DNA of 55,389 nt. Source: Streptomyces daqingensis (GTDB lineage: Bacteria > Actinomycetota > Actinomycetes > Streptomycetales > Streptomycetaceae). The notes under the pieces are model-generated. The model had not been told where the DNA came from, did not search any database, and worked only from the letters and a program-made list of their open reading frames with translations. A program made the position numbers and the translations under genes. The stretch covers positions 1 to 55,389 of the forward strand of contig NZ_BMMP01000028.1 in the NCBI RefSeq assembly GCF_014645895.1. The letters run 5' to 3'. This document shows positions 25,752 to 33,959 of this stretch, piece by piece (positions within the stretch are counted from its first letter, which is position 1; every line of letters starts with the position of its first letter).

Positions 25752-27179
25752 ATGCGCCGTTCCAAAATCGTCTGCACCCTGGGCCCAGCCGTCGACTCCT
25801 ACGACCAGCTGAAGACGCTGATCGAGGCCGGTATGAACGTGGCCCGCTTCAACATGAGCCACGGGACCCACCCGGAGCACGAGGAGCGGTACGACCGCGT
25901 CCGCAAGGCGGCCGAGGAGACCGGCCGGGCCGTCGGCGTCCTCGCCGACCTGCAGGGCCCCAAGATCCGTCTGGAGACCTTCGCCGAGGGGCCCGTGGAG
26001 CTCGTCCGCGGCGAGGAGTTCACGATCACCACCGAGGACGTCCCCGGTGACAAGACGATCTGCGGCACCACCTACAAGGGGCTCCCGGGCGACGTCACCA
26101 AGGGCGACCCGGTCCTCATCAACGACGGGAACGTCGCGCTCCAGGTCACTGAGGTCGACGGCTCGAACGTGCGCACCATCGTCATCGAGGGCGGCGTGAT
26201 CTCCGATCACAAGGGCATCAACCTGCCGGGCGCCGCCGTCAACGTCCCCGCCCTGTCCGACAAGGACGTCGAGGACCTGAAGTTCGCCCTGCGGATGGGC
26301 TGCGACATGGTCGCGCTGTCCTTCGTCCGGGACGCGACGGACGTCCGCGACGTACACCGCATCATGGACGAGGTCGGGCGCCGGGTCCCGCTGATCGCCA
26401 AGGTGGAGAAGCCCCAGGCCGTCGCGAACATGGAAGACGTCGTCATGGCCTTCGACGGCGTGATGGTCGCGCGCGGCGACCTGGCGGTCGAGTATCCGCT
26501 GGAGCGGGTGCCGATGGTGCAGAAGCGCCTCATCGAGATGTGCCGCCGCAACGCCAAGCCGGTGATCGTGGCGACGCAGATGATGGAGTCGATGATCACC
26601 AACTCCCGTCCCACGCGCGCCGAGGCGTCCGACGTGGCCAACGCGATCCTCGACGGGGCGGACGCGGTGATGCTCTCCGCCGAGTCCTCGGTCGGGCAGT
26701 ACCCCGTCGAGACGGTCAAGACGATGTCGAAGATCGTCGAGGCCGCCGAGGAGGAGCTGCTCAGCCGCGGCCTCCAGCCGCTCGTGCCGGGCAAGAAGCC
26801 CCGCACGCAGGGCGGTTCGGTGGCACGCGCCGCCGCGGAGATGGCGGACTTCCTCAACGGCAAGGCTCTGGTGGCCTTCACGAAGTCCGGCGACACCGCG
26901 CGGCGGCTCTCCCGCTACCGGGCCTGCCAGCCCATCCTCGCCTTCACCACGGAGCCCGAGACGCGCAACCAGCTCACGCTCAGCTGGGGCGTCGAGACCT
27001 ACGTCGTTCCGCACGTGGAGCACACCGACGAGATGGTCGAACTCGTCGACGCGGAGCTGCTGAAGCTCCAGCGGTACGACGCCGGCGACACCATGCTCAT
27101 CACCGCCGGCTCGCCCCCCGGCGTACCCGGCACCACCAACATGGTGCGGGTCCACCACCTCGGCGGCACGCAGGACTGA
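25752..27179 (+). CDS. pyk: Pyruvate kinase
   Basis: The 475-residue enzyme makes pyruvate and ATP from phosphoenolpyruvate. Visible are MRRSKIVCTLGPA at the N-terminus, NVARFNMSHG, LADLQGPKIRLE, the catalytic Lys/metal region LIAKVEKPQAV, MVARGDLAVE and ATQMMESMI, followed by the C-terminal allosteric domain with FTKSGDTARRLSRYR. AGGA lies seven bases before the ATG, and TAGGAT (25740-25745) could be a -10 box giving a very short leader. The position right after pta-ackA supports a central-carbon cluster. Confidence 0.95.
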   Translation: MRRSKIVCTLGPAVDSYDQLKTLIEAGMNVARFNMSHGTHPEHEERYDRVRKAAEETGRAVGVLADLQGPKIRLETFAEGPVELVRGEEFTITTEDVPGDKTICGTTYKGLPGDVTKGDPVLINDGNVALQVTEVDGSNVRTIVIEGGVISDHKGINLPGAAVNVPALSDKDVEDLKFALRMGCDMVALSFVRDATDVRDVHRIMDEVGRRVPLIAKVEKPQAVANMEDVVMAFDGVMVARGDLAVEYPLERVPMVQKRLIEMCRRNAKPVIVATQMMESMITNSRPTRAEASDVANAILDGADAVMLSAESSVGQYPVETVKTMSKIVEAAEEELLSRGLQPLVPGKKPRTQGGSVARAAAEMADFLNGKALVAFTKSGDTARRLSRYRACQPILAFTTEPETRNQLTLSWGVETYVVPHVEHTDEMVELVDAELLKLQRYDAGDTMLITAGSPPGVPGTTNMVRVHHLGGTQD

Positions 27180-27187
27180 CGCCCGCC

Positions 27188-27215
27188 CCGGGTGCCGCAC
27201 GCCCGCGGCACCCGG
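27188..27215 (+). terminator. First hairpin after pyk
   Basis: CCGGGTGCCG (27188-27197) and CGGCACCCGG (27206-27215) form a 10-bp stem with an 8-base loop, nine bases after the pyruvate kinase stop. Confidence 0.65.
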
Positions 27216-27240
27216 CGCGGCGGCACCTTCCCGCAGCGAC

Positions 27241-27279
27241 GAAAGTGCCCGCGACCTCGGTGAGGTCGCGGGCCCTTTC
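27241..27279. terminator. Second, bidirectional hairpin between pyk and a convergent gene
   Basis: GCCCGCGACCTC (27247-27258) pairs perfectly with GAGGTCGCGGGC (27262-27273) around a 3-base loop, flanked by GAAAG on the left and CTTTC on the right. The layout serves both the pyk transcript and the convergent minus-strand gene set. Confidence 0.85.
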
Positions 27280-27319
27280 GTCTGCCTGCCGGTGCCGCCG
27301 GGCTTCGCCGGCGCTCCGG

Positions 27320-28666
27320 TCAGTCGATGCTCTGCTTCAGCCCCGGAACGGTCAGGTTGCCGCCGAACTGGCCGGCCTGGCTGACCTCGACGTTGGTGAA
27401 GTACGCCTCCGGGATGTTCAGCGGCGGCGGGTGCTCCGGGTCGAAGGTGATCGGGATCAGCCCGAAGAGGTTCCCCTTCAGCCGCTCCGTGTACATCGTC
27501 ACCTGGCCGTCGCGGATGGTGGACGTCGAGCCCTTGGCCGCGCGGACGTGGTACGTCGTGCCGTCGGCAGCCTCGACGATCTGGTGCAGGTCGCCGATGT
27601 CGACGCTCTCGGCCGTGAACTTCAGGGCCTGCTTCGTCTTGCCGTTCGCGGTACGGAGGTTGACCACGCCCTTGTAGTCGAGGCCGTGCAGCCCGAGGGA
27701 GCTCGCCTCCAGCGTCCAGGGGTCGTTGGGCAGCGTGGCGGGGGTCTGCTCGTCCTCGCCCTTGTCCTTCTTCGCCTCGACGCAGGGGAAGGCCTTCTTG
27801 CCGTCCGCGCCCGCCTTGCCGGACTCCGCCTTGCCGCCGGACAGCCCGTCCTCGGCACCCTTCGCGGCCTCGCCCAGCTTGTCGGTCGTGTCCTTCAGCC
27901 CGTCGCCCACCTTGCCGACGGTGTCCTCGACGGGCTTGGAGCCGGACTTGGACGAGGAGGATCCCGAGTCGGACGGCGAGGGGCTCGCAGCCTTCTCCTC
28001 CGCCTCCTTCTCGGCCTTCTCCTTCTCGGCCTCCTCCTTCTCCTTCTCCTTCTTCTCCTTGGGGCTGAGGATGTCGCCGATCGCGTCGCCGATGCCGCCG
28101 AGGAAACCGCCGTCGTCCTCGCCCTCGTCCTCGTCGTCCCCTTCCTCGGGGTCCGACGGGCTCGGCGAGGGCTCGGGCTCCTCGGAGCCGCCGCCGCTGC
28201 CACCGCTGCCACCGCCGGAGGCGGGAGGCTCGGACGGATCGGGCTCAGGCTTCTCGGACCCGGAACCCGAACCGGGCTCGTCCGTGCCGGCGTCGCCGCC
28301 GGGCGCGTCCGCGCCGCCGTCCTGGTCCTGGCCCTTGCCGGCCTCGTCCTTCTTCTCGTCCTCGGCGTCGTCCTTGTCGGGCTGGGAGACGCAGGGGCCG
28401 GGCTTGAAGGGGTTCTTGGGCAGCGGCTTGGCGTTCGCCAGCTGGGGGGTGAGCCCCATGCCCATAAGGACCGCGGACGGCATCGCCGCGATGGCTATCG
28501 CCTTGCCCGCGGGGACATGCAGACGGGTCAGCAGCGGCTTCCTCGGAGCCGCGTGGCGCGGTCCGGTTCTCCCGCGGCCGGCGTCGGGCGCTGCTTGCGC
28601 CGACGAACCCGCCTCCTCATGCACCTCGTCACCCGGCACGGTGCCTCCCGTTCCCGTGGTTCGCAT
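27320..28666 (-). CDS. Acidic, low-complexity exported protein
   Basis: The 448-residue protein has a basic N-terminus, a hydrophobic segment (AIAIAAMPSAVLMGMGLTP) that looks like a signal or anchor, and the mature region start NAKPLPKNPFKPGPCVSQPDK. A long middle section is dominated by Asp, Glu, Gly, Ser and Pro, with a Lys/Glu-rich coiled-coil-like block. The C-terminal domain of about 130 residues is well ordered, beginning at PCVEAKK and ending TVPGLKQSID. I do not know its function. It is the last gene of a set with a DUF6114 membrane protein (38-base overlap) and a DUF6230 exported protein. ATG 28666 has GGAG four bases upstream. A cell-surface role is likely from the export signal. 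Confidence 0.75.
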   Translation of the reverse strand: MRTTGTGGTVPGDEVHEEAGSSAQAAPDAGRGRTGPRHAAPRKPLLTRLHVPAGKAIAIAAMPSAVLMGMGLTPQLANAKPLPKNPFKPGPCVSQPDKDDAEDEKKDEAGKGQDQDGGADAPGGDAGTDEPGSGSGSEKPEPDPSEPPASGGGSGGSGGGSEEPEPSPSPSDPEEGDDEDEGEDDGGFLGGIGDAIGDILSPKEKKEKEKEEAEKEKAEKEAEEKAASPSPSDSGSSSSKSGSKPVEDTVGKVGDGLKDTTDKLGEAAKGAEDGLSGGKAESGKAGADGKKAFPCVEAKKDKGEDEQTPATLPNDPWTLEASSLGLHGLDYKGVVNLRTANGKTKQALKFTAESVDIGDLHQIVEAADGTTYHVRAAKGSTSTIRDGQVTMYTERLKGNLFGLIPITFDPEHPPPLNIPEAYFTNVEVSQAGQFGGNLTVPGLKQSID

Positions 28667-29261
28667 CGGCTCCGGACGAGGGAGCCGTTCCAAAGACTGA
28701 AAGGTCGTCCTGGGCCGTGCCCGTAAGGCGTGCGCCCGAGCCCGTCTCCTTGCCCTCCCCGCCTGCTGAACCGGACTCCGAGGAGGCTGCGGGGCCCGTG
28801 AGCCCCGTCTCCGTCGTGCCCGCGCCCTGGGGTCCTTCCGCGGCGCTCTCACGCCCGGCCGGCGGTTTCCCCGGCGCCCACGCGACTCCCAGGGCGCCGC
28901 CGAGCAGCCCCAGCAGGAAGCCGATCATGAAGGCGCCCACGTTCGACACGACCAGAGAGACCAGCGACAGCAGGATCGCCGCGATCCCGGCGAACACCCG
29001 CGACTGCGGCTGGAACCACATCGTCAGCCCGAGTACGACCAGCAGCACACCGATGATCAGCGAGCCGGCGCCTGCCGTCGTGGACATCCGGATGGTCAGC
29101 GAACCCAGAGTGAAGTTCTGGTACGGGATGTACATGATGGGGATACCGGCGAGGAGCGTCAGCAACCCGCCCCAGAACGGGCGCTGTCCACGCCACGCCC
29201 GGAACGAACTGCGCTTCTGGCCGAATCCGGAAGTCGGCCTTTGTCGCGTCTCGGCGCTCAT
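28629..29261 (-). CDS. DUF6114-family membrane protein
   Basis: The 210-residue protein begins with a basic region and WRGQRPFWGGLLTLLAGIPIMYIPY, a signature I associate with the actinobacterial DUF6114 family. Four hydrophobic helices (about 28-135) follow, and then a hydrophilic Ser/Gly/Glu-rich tail of about 75 residues. The tail end overlaps the start of the downstream acidic exported protein gene by 38 bases. The upstream gene is a DUF6230 protein. This order (DUF6230, DUF6114, exported protein) recurs in Streptomyces as far as I recall, and the function is unknown. Confidence 0.8.
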   Translation of the reverse strand: MSAETRQRPTSGFGQKRSSFRAWRGQRPFWGGLLTLLAGIPIMYIPYQNFTLGSLTIRMSTTAGAGSLIIGVLLVVLGLTMWFQPQSRVFAGIAAILLSLVSLVVSNVGAFMIGFLLGLLGGALGVAWAPGKPPAGRESAAEGPQGAGTTETGLTGPAASSESGSAGGEGKETGSGARLTGTAQDDLSVFGTAPSSGADANHGNGRHRAG

Positions 29262-29371
29262 GTCGTACAGCTCCTCGGGACTGGCACAAAGCTTGCGGTG
29301 GTGGAGCCGACCGACGGGCGCGGAGCGGCAAGGAGCAGCCGCTCCGCACTCGTGCGGTCAGTGAGTGCCCG

Positions 29372-29989
29372 TCAGTAGCACTCGTTCTTGCCCTTCTTCA
29401 CGTTCATCTTCAGGCCGCTGAGCTTGAACGTGCCGGCAGTCGTCGCCCAGGCGCGCTGCTTGACATCCGTGAATGTCGCAGTGTCGGCCTGCTGCGCGAA
29501 CGAGCCGGGCAGGTACTTGTCGCCCTTGTTCGGACCGGGACCCTTGGTGGTCTCGTCCGCGGCGACGCCGATGTCGACGTTCTTGAACTCCGCGTTGGCG
29601 GCTATGTCGTCGGCGTCGACGTAGAGCTTCTTCGCCTCGACCTCCGGGCCGCCGGCAGCACCGGCGCCCAGCTTCATCGTCACGTCGCCGAACGCCGGGA
29701 CCGGCACGACGACGGACTGGCAAAGGTTCCTGATCTTCGCCGAGTTGAAACCGACAACCGCGACGGCCTTCTTACCGGCCTTCGTCGAGTCGACGGCTCC
29801 GTACTGAACGAACCCGGTGCCTTCGAGCTTGTCGGCAGCAATCTTGAACTGCTGCCCCGAAACGCTGAACGACGCCGCCAGCGCGCCCTGCGAGAGGGCG
29901 ACGCCTATCGCTGCGGTCGCAGCGACACTCGGCACCATGACGACGGCGAACCGCTTCCATCTGGTCCCGCCACGAGCCAGGGACTCCAT
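29372..29989 (-). CDS. DUF6230-family exported protein (sometimes annotated cholesterol esterase)
   Basis: The 205-residue protein starts with WKRFAVVMVPSVAATAAIGVA, a signal or anchor sequence ending near ALAASF. The rest is a beta-rich domain with FSVSGQQFKIAADKLEGTGF and FKNVDIGVAADET and two Cys residues, one near the middle and one two residues from the end, which could pair. It matches my memory of DUF6230, often mislabelled cholesterol esterase. I see no Ser-hydrolase GxSxG motif, so I do not support that label. AAGGAGGAAAG precedes the ATG. It is the first gene of the three-gene exported/membrane set. Confidence 0.8.
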   Translation of the reverse strand: MESLARGGTRWKRFAVVMVPSVAATAAIGVALSQGALAASFSVSGQQFKIAADKLEGTGFVQYGAVDSTKAGKKAVAVVGFNSAKIRNLCQSVVVPVPAFGDVTMKLGAGAAGGPEVEAKKLYVDADDIAANAEFKNVDIGVAADETTKGPGPNKGDKYLPGSFAQQADTATFTDVKQRAWATTAGTFKLSGLKMNVKKGKNECY

Positions 29990-30635
29990 GACTTTCCTCC
30001 TTCTCGGACGTACATCTCCGGCCTGGACGGACCGCTCCTGAAACGGCCCGCTCCCTGACCTGGGATGGGAGAAGTGCTACGTCCTCGGGAAGGAGAGCGC
30101 CGTCATCGACTGGCGTACCGGGTACGCCATGTCCGAGCTGTCGGCGATCACCCCCGAGCGACAACCACTGGCCACGCTCACGCGCAACCTGCTTTGTTCG
30201 GACAGGCTCCGCCAGTTCGGCGGAGACCCCCCTGCCCGGAAGACCGGCGGTGGTACTGGATGGGGCTCAAGCTTGCTTGCCGGTCTGCTCGGTGGGGATC
30301 CAATGCCAGCGGTGCGCCGAATGGTTGCCGGGCTGCGGGCAATGGACCGAGCTTGGCCGATCGTGGTCCATCCGAAGGCTGCGCACAAGGGGGTGCGTTA
30401 CCAGCGAGTAACGGCCAGATAACCGGACGGCGGCCGATCAGCATAGAGCAGACACACAGGGTCGTCACCCTCTGGGCGCCTGGCCTGGAATCAACCCGGA
30501 CATCAACGACCAAAGGCCGCCTGATCACTTACTACGAGTAACAGCGGCTGCGATTACCAAAACTTGGTAAAACACAGCCGCTGATGTCGCTAAAACCATG
30601 TGTCGTGACGGTGCGTATGTGACGGGGCGTGCCGT
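29990..30635. other. Long gene-poor region between DUF6230 and the thioredoxin gene
   Basis: This 646-base region has lower GC than the rest of the window. The open frames on both strands (for example 30129-30422 and 30178-30528) use mixed codons, lack ribosome binding sites and show no motif. The right part carries a cluster of palindromes (30529-30583), listed separately. The left end must hold the promoter of the DUF6230 gene, transcribed leftward. Confidence 0.5.
30529..30583. repeat. AT-rich cluster of nested palindromes
   Basis: Three symmetric elements lie side by side. TTACT-acg-AGTAA (30529-30541) is adjacent to CAGCGGCTG (30542-30550), which pairs with CAGCCGCTG (30575-30583). Enclosed within that stem is TTACCAA-aac-TTGGTAA (30554-30570). 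The outer stem is nine base pairs and the inner seven. The element lies 53 bases beyond the minus-strand thioredoxin gene end, so a terminator is the simplest explanation. The nested AT-rich core also looks like an operator or an attachment-like site. Confidence 0.7.
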
Positions 30636-31595
30636 TCAGAACAGCACGCGGGCCAGTGCGCTACGCGCAGTGACCACACGCGGGTCTTCCGCACCGATCA
30701 CCTCGAACAAGTCAAGAAGGCGGACTCGCGCGGCCTCCCGGTCGTCACCCGCCGTCCTCTTCACCGTCTCGACGAGGCGGCCGAACGCGTCCTCGACGTG
30801 ACCGCCCGCCATGTCCAGGTCCGCCGCGCGCAGTTGGGCCTCGACGTCGCCGGGGCGGTCGGCAGCGTCCTTGCGCACCTGCTGCGCGTCCAGCCCCTGC
30901 ACCCGGCCCAGCAGTTCGGCCATGGCCAGACCGACCCGCGCCTCGACGTTGCCGGGGTCGTCCGCCAGGACGTTCCGGTACGCCTGGACGGCGCCGTTCA
31001 AGTCGCCGGTGTCCAGGGCCTGCTGGGCAGCGACGAGCGCGGGGTCCTCCGGCGCGGCGGGCTCCTCGGCCGCCTGCTCCCCGTCGCCCTCGGCGACTCC
31101 TTGCAGGCCGGTGATGCCGAAGCGCTGCTCGGAGACCTGGATCAACTGGTCGAGCGTCTGGCGGATCTGGGCCTCCGGAGCGGCGCCCTGGAAGAGGGGC
31201 AGCGCCTGGCCGGCGACCACGGCGAAGACCGCGGGAATGCCCTGGACGCCGAACTGCTGCATCAGCATCTGGTTCTTGTCGGCGTCGATCTTCGCGAGCA
31301 GCACGCGCCCCGCGTACTCCCGCGTCAGCCGCTCCAGCACGGGCGAGAGCTGCTTGCACGGCTCGCACCACTCGGCCCAGAAGTCGATGACGACGGGAAC
31401 CTCGGCGGAGCGCTGCAGCACCTCCGCCTCGAAACCCGCCTCGTCGACGTCGATCACCAGACTCGCCGGGGCGTCGGCTCCGCCCCGTTCGGCGGCAGCG
31501 GCCCTCGCCTGCTCCGCCTTCTGCTTGGCCTCACCGGCCGCCTTCACCGCGGAGAGGTCGACCGCTCCGCTCATGGACATGTTGCGTGGCTGCAT
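30636..31595 (-). CDS. Thioredoxin-domain protein with TPR-like C-terminus (YbbN/CnoX type)
   Basis: The 319-residue protein has a charged N-terminal stretch (1-45), a thioredoxin fold with the redox motif WCEPC (Cys77, Cys80) and the cis-Pro segment GVQGIPAVFAV. The C-terminal half (about 185-319) is rich in Ala and Leu with TPR-like helices (ALDTGDLNGAVQAYRNVLADDPGNVEARVGLA). This architecture matches actinobacterial YbbN/CnoX relatives, which combine chaperone and redox activity. ATG 31595 follows GGGGGAG. It is divergent from a TetR regulator, and the inverted repeat between them probably controls one or both. Confidence 0.9.
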   Translation of the reverse strand: MQPRNMSMSGAVDLSAVKAAGEAKQKAEQARAAAAERGGADAPASLVIDVDEAGFEAEVLQRSAEVPVVIDFWAEWCEPCKQLSPVLERLTREYAGRVLLAKIDADKNQMLMQQFGVQGIPAVFAVVAGQALPLFQGAAPEAQIRQTLDQLIQVSEQRFGITGLQGVAEGDGEQAAEEPAAPEDPALVAAQQALDTGDLNGAVQAYRNVLADDPGNVEARVGLAMAELLGRVQGLDAQQVRKDAADRPGDVEAQLRAADLDMAGGHVEDAFGRLVETVKRTAGDDREAARVRLLDLFEVIGAEDPRVVTARSALARVLF

Positions 31596-31677
31596 GAGTC
31601 CAGTCTCCCCCTTCCGCGCGGTGCTGTGTGCCGGGTCCCCACCCGGCGGCTGGTCGTCGCACCGGAAGTTCCCCGTT

Positions 31678-31701
31678 CCGATACGTTCCGTAGCGTATCG
31701 G
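31678..31701. promoter_or_regulatory. Inverted repeat between thioredoxin and TetR genes
   Basis: CCGATACG (31678-31685) and CGTATCGG (31694-31701) form a perfect 8-bp inverted repeat with an 8-base spacer in the 186-base divergent region. The size and symmetry are typical of a TetR-family operator next to its own gene. TACG-ttc-CGTA forms a smaller overlapping repeat. Confidence 0.65.
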
Positions 31702-31781
31702 TTGCGCCCCCGGGTGATGCAAGTCCCCCTGGAGGCTCCCGTTGTCCCCCGCGGCAATTCCGGCCGATATGGTCTGTCGGC

Positions 31782-32495
31782 ATGCCGTCCTCCGCCCCCA
31801 CACCCCGCCGCGTCGGCAGGCCGCGCAGCGCGCAGGCAGACGCCGCCATCATGGACGCCACGCGTGCGGCGCTCGTCGAGGTCGGGTGGGGCAAGCTCAC
31901 CATGGGGTACGTCGCCGCACGTGCCGGAGTCGCCAAGACCACCCTCTACCGGCGCTGGCAGAGCAAGGGCGAGCTCGTCGTGCACGCGGTCGCCGCCCTC
32001 TTCGACGAGCTGGAGCTGCCGGACCGGGGCAGCCTGCGCGCGGACATCCAGGGCGTCGTGGTCTCCTTCGCCAAGATGCTCCAGCGGCCCGAGACCAACG
32101 CCTCGCTGATGGCCGTCGTCGCCGAGTCCACCCACGACCCGCTGCTGCGGGACCTCATCAGGGAAGCGATCGTCGACCGGCAGAAGCTCCTCGTCGTGCA
32201 GGGGCGCGAGCGGGCGCAGGCGCGCGGGGAACTGCCGCCTGACTCCGCGGACCCGGAGGAGAACGAGCGGTTCGTCGACCTGATCTTCGACGCCGTCGCA
32301 GGAGCGGTGGTGCACCGGACGCTGGTCAGCGCCGAGCCGGTGGACCAGCAGTGGGCGGAGGCGTTCACGACGCTCCTGCTGCACGGTCTGGTCGCCGTCT
32401 CCGCTCCCGGGCCCGACGCGGAGGACGGTTCCGGTCCCGGCTCCGATCCTTCGTCCGGCTCCGGCGGACACGCGGAGGGCGGCGGCCCCGGCTGA
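31782..32495 (+). CDS. TetR-family transcriptional regulator
   Basis: The 237-residue protein has an N-terminal helix-turn-helix (LTMGYVAARAGVAKTTLYRRWQSKGELV, about residues 38-66) with the TetR signature YRRW. A helical ligand-binding domain of about 130 residues follows, then an acidic Gly/Ser-rich tail with no clear role. It lies divergent from the thioredoxin gene, with a strong inverted repeat in the shared region, so autoregulation and control of that gene are likely. The ligand is unknown. The start at ATG 31782 gives the usual short basic leader RRVGRPRS. Confidence 0.9.
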   Translation: MPSSAPTPRRVGRPRSAQADAAIMDATRAALVEVGWGKLTMGYVAARAGVAKTTLYRRWQSKGELVVHAVAALFDELELPDRGSLRADIQGVVVSFAKMLQRPETNASLMAVVAESTHDPLLRDLIREAIVDRQKLLVVQGRERAQARGELPPDSADPEENERFVDLIFDAVAGAVVHRTLVSAEPVDQQWAEAFTTLLLHGLVAVSAPGPDAEDGSGPGSDPSSGSGGHAEGGGPG

Positions 32496-32553
32496 GGGTC
32501 CTCGCCCTCGGTCCGGCCTCCGGGACGGGCCCGTGCGGCCACGTCCGGCCTTC

Positions 32554-33828
32554 TCAGCCGCGGTCCGCCAGTGCGCGCCGCGCTCCGTGCACGGCGGCGA
32601 GCAGGGCCAGGACGGCGCTCCCCGCGACGATCGCGGGCCATGGCAGGGAGAAGGCCAGCAGCAGGCATCCGGCCAGGCCCACGGCGGGGACGGCACGGCG
32701 GGGGCGTCCCTCCGCGGAAGTGAGCGTCCAGGCAGAGGCGTTGGCGACCGCGTAATAGACGAGCACCCCGAACGACGACAGCGCGATCGCGCCCCGCACG
32801 TCCACCGTCGCCGCGAGCACGGCCACCACCGCCCCGACGACCAGGTCCGCGCGGTGCGGTACCCGGAAGCGCGGGTGCACCGCGGCCAGCGCCCGCGGCA
32901 GATGCCCGTCGCGGGCCATCGCCATCACTGTCCGCGAGACGCCCAGGACCAGAGCGAGCAGCGCACCGAGCGCGGCCACCACGGCGCCGGCGCGTACGGC
33001 CTGCGGCAGCCCCGGCACTCCCGACGCGAGGGCCGCCTCGCCGAGCGGCGCGGCCGTACGGGCCGCCTCCGCGGGCCCCAGCACCGCCAGCACGGTCAGG
33101 GCGACGGCCGCGTAGACGCCGAGCGCGATGCCCAGCGCCAGCGGAACGGCGCGCGGGATGGTGCGCGCGGGGTCGCGGACCTCCTCACCGAGTGTGGTGA
33201 TCCGGGCGTACCCCCCGAAGGCGAAGAAGAGGAGTCCGGCGGCCTGGAGGACGCCGGCGGGACCGCCGTCGGTGCCGCCGCCCAGCCGTGCCGCGTCGGC
33301 CTGCCCGGAGGCGAGCGAAGCGGCCACGACCGCCGCGAGCACGGCGAGGACGACGGCGACGACGGCACGGATGAACCAGGCGGACTTCTGTACGCCCGCG
33401 TAGTTCACCGCGGTCACGGCGACCACGACGCCGCAGGCGACCGCGGGCGCCTGGCCGGGCCAGGCGTAGTAGCCGACGGTCAGCGCCATCGCCGCGCACG
33501 ACGCCGACTTGCCCACGACGAACGCGCACCCCGCCAGATAGCCCCAGAACTCCCCGAGCCGCTCCCGGCCGTAGACGTACGTACCGCCCGCGGCCGGATA
33601 GCGCGCCGCCAGCCGCGCCGAGGACGTCGCGTTGCAGTACGCCACCAGCGCGGCCGCCGCCAGGCCCCACAGCAGACCGGACCCCGCGGCGGCGGACGCG
33701 GGAGAGAGCACGGCGAAGATCCCCGCGCCGAGCATGGCCCCCAGGCCGACCACGACGGCGTCGAGAACGCCCAACTCCCGCCGCAGCCGCGGCTCTCCCC
33801 GCTCGGAGCCGCCCGACGAGTCCCTCAT
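32554..33828 (-). CDS. APC-superfamily amino acid permease
   Basis: The 424-residue protein has about twelve transmembrane helices. Helix 1 carries VVVGLGAMLGAGIFAVLSPASA, with the Gly-rich bend used for substrate binding in APC transporters, and helix 2 is followed by ARYPAAGGTYVYGRERLGEFWGY. The region FFAFGGYARITTLGEEVRDPARTIP corresponds to helix 6 and the loop after it. It is shorter than the permease at 19-21 kb and not close to it in sequence. The substrate cannot be read. It converges with the TetR gene at a distance of 58 bases. Confidence 0.88.
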   Translation of the reverse strand: MRDSSGGSERGEPRLRRELGVLDAVVVGLGAMLGAGIFAVLSPASAAAGSGLLWGLAAAALVAYCNATSSARLAARYPAAGGTYVYGRERLGEFWGYLAGCAFVVGKSASCAAMALTVGYYAWPGQAPAVACGVVVAVTAVNYAGVQKSAWFIRAVVAVVLAVLAAVVAASLASGQADAARLGGGTDGGPAGVLQAAGLLFFAFGGYARITTLGEEVRDPARTIPRAVPLALGIALGVYAAVALTVLAVLGPAEAARTAAPLGEAALASGVPGLPQAVRAGAVVAALGALLALVLGVSRTVMAMARDGHLPRALAAVHPRFRVPHRADLVVGAVVAVLAATVDVRGAIALSSFGVLVYYAVANASAWTLTSAEGRPRRAVPAVGLAGCLLLAFSLPWPAIVAGSAVLALLAAVHGARRALADRG

Positions 33829-33959
33829 GGCCGCTCCTCACGCATACAGATCGGCGGTGCTCCCGGCCATTCTGACGGGGAGCACCGCTCGCGGAGGCCG
33901 CCCCCGGGCCGGAGCGGCCGCGGTGGGGGCGGCGGATCGGGAGGGAGCAGGGCCCTCGG

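Noticed and set aside
29372..29989. Cholesterol esterase label for the DUF6230 protein
   Set aside because: No GxSxG nucleophile elbow or catalytic triad is visible.
30065..30541. Open frames on both strands in the gene desert
   Set aside because: Mixed codon use, no start signal and no recognisable domain. The palindromes were kept instead.
30542..30583. Nested hairpin considered as a tRNA
   Set aside because: No anticodon arm, T-loop sequence or acceptor stem of the right geometry.
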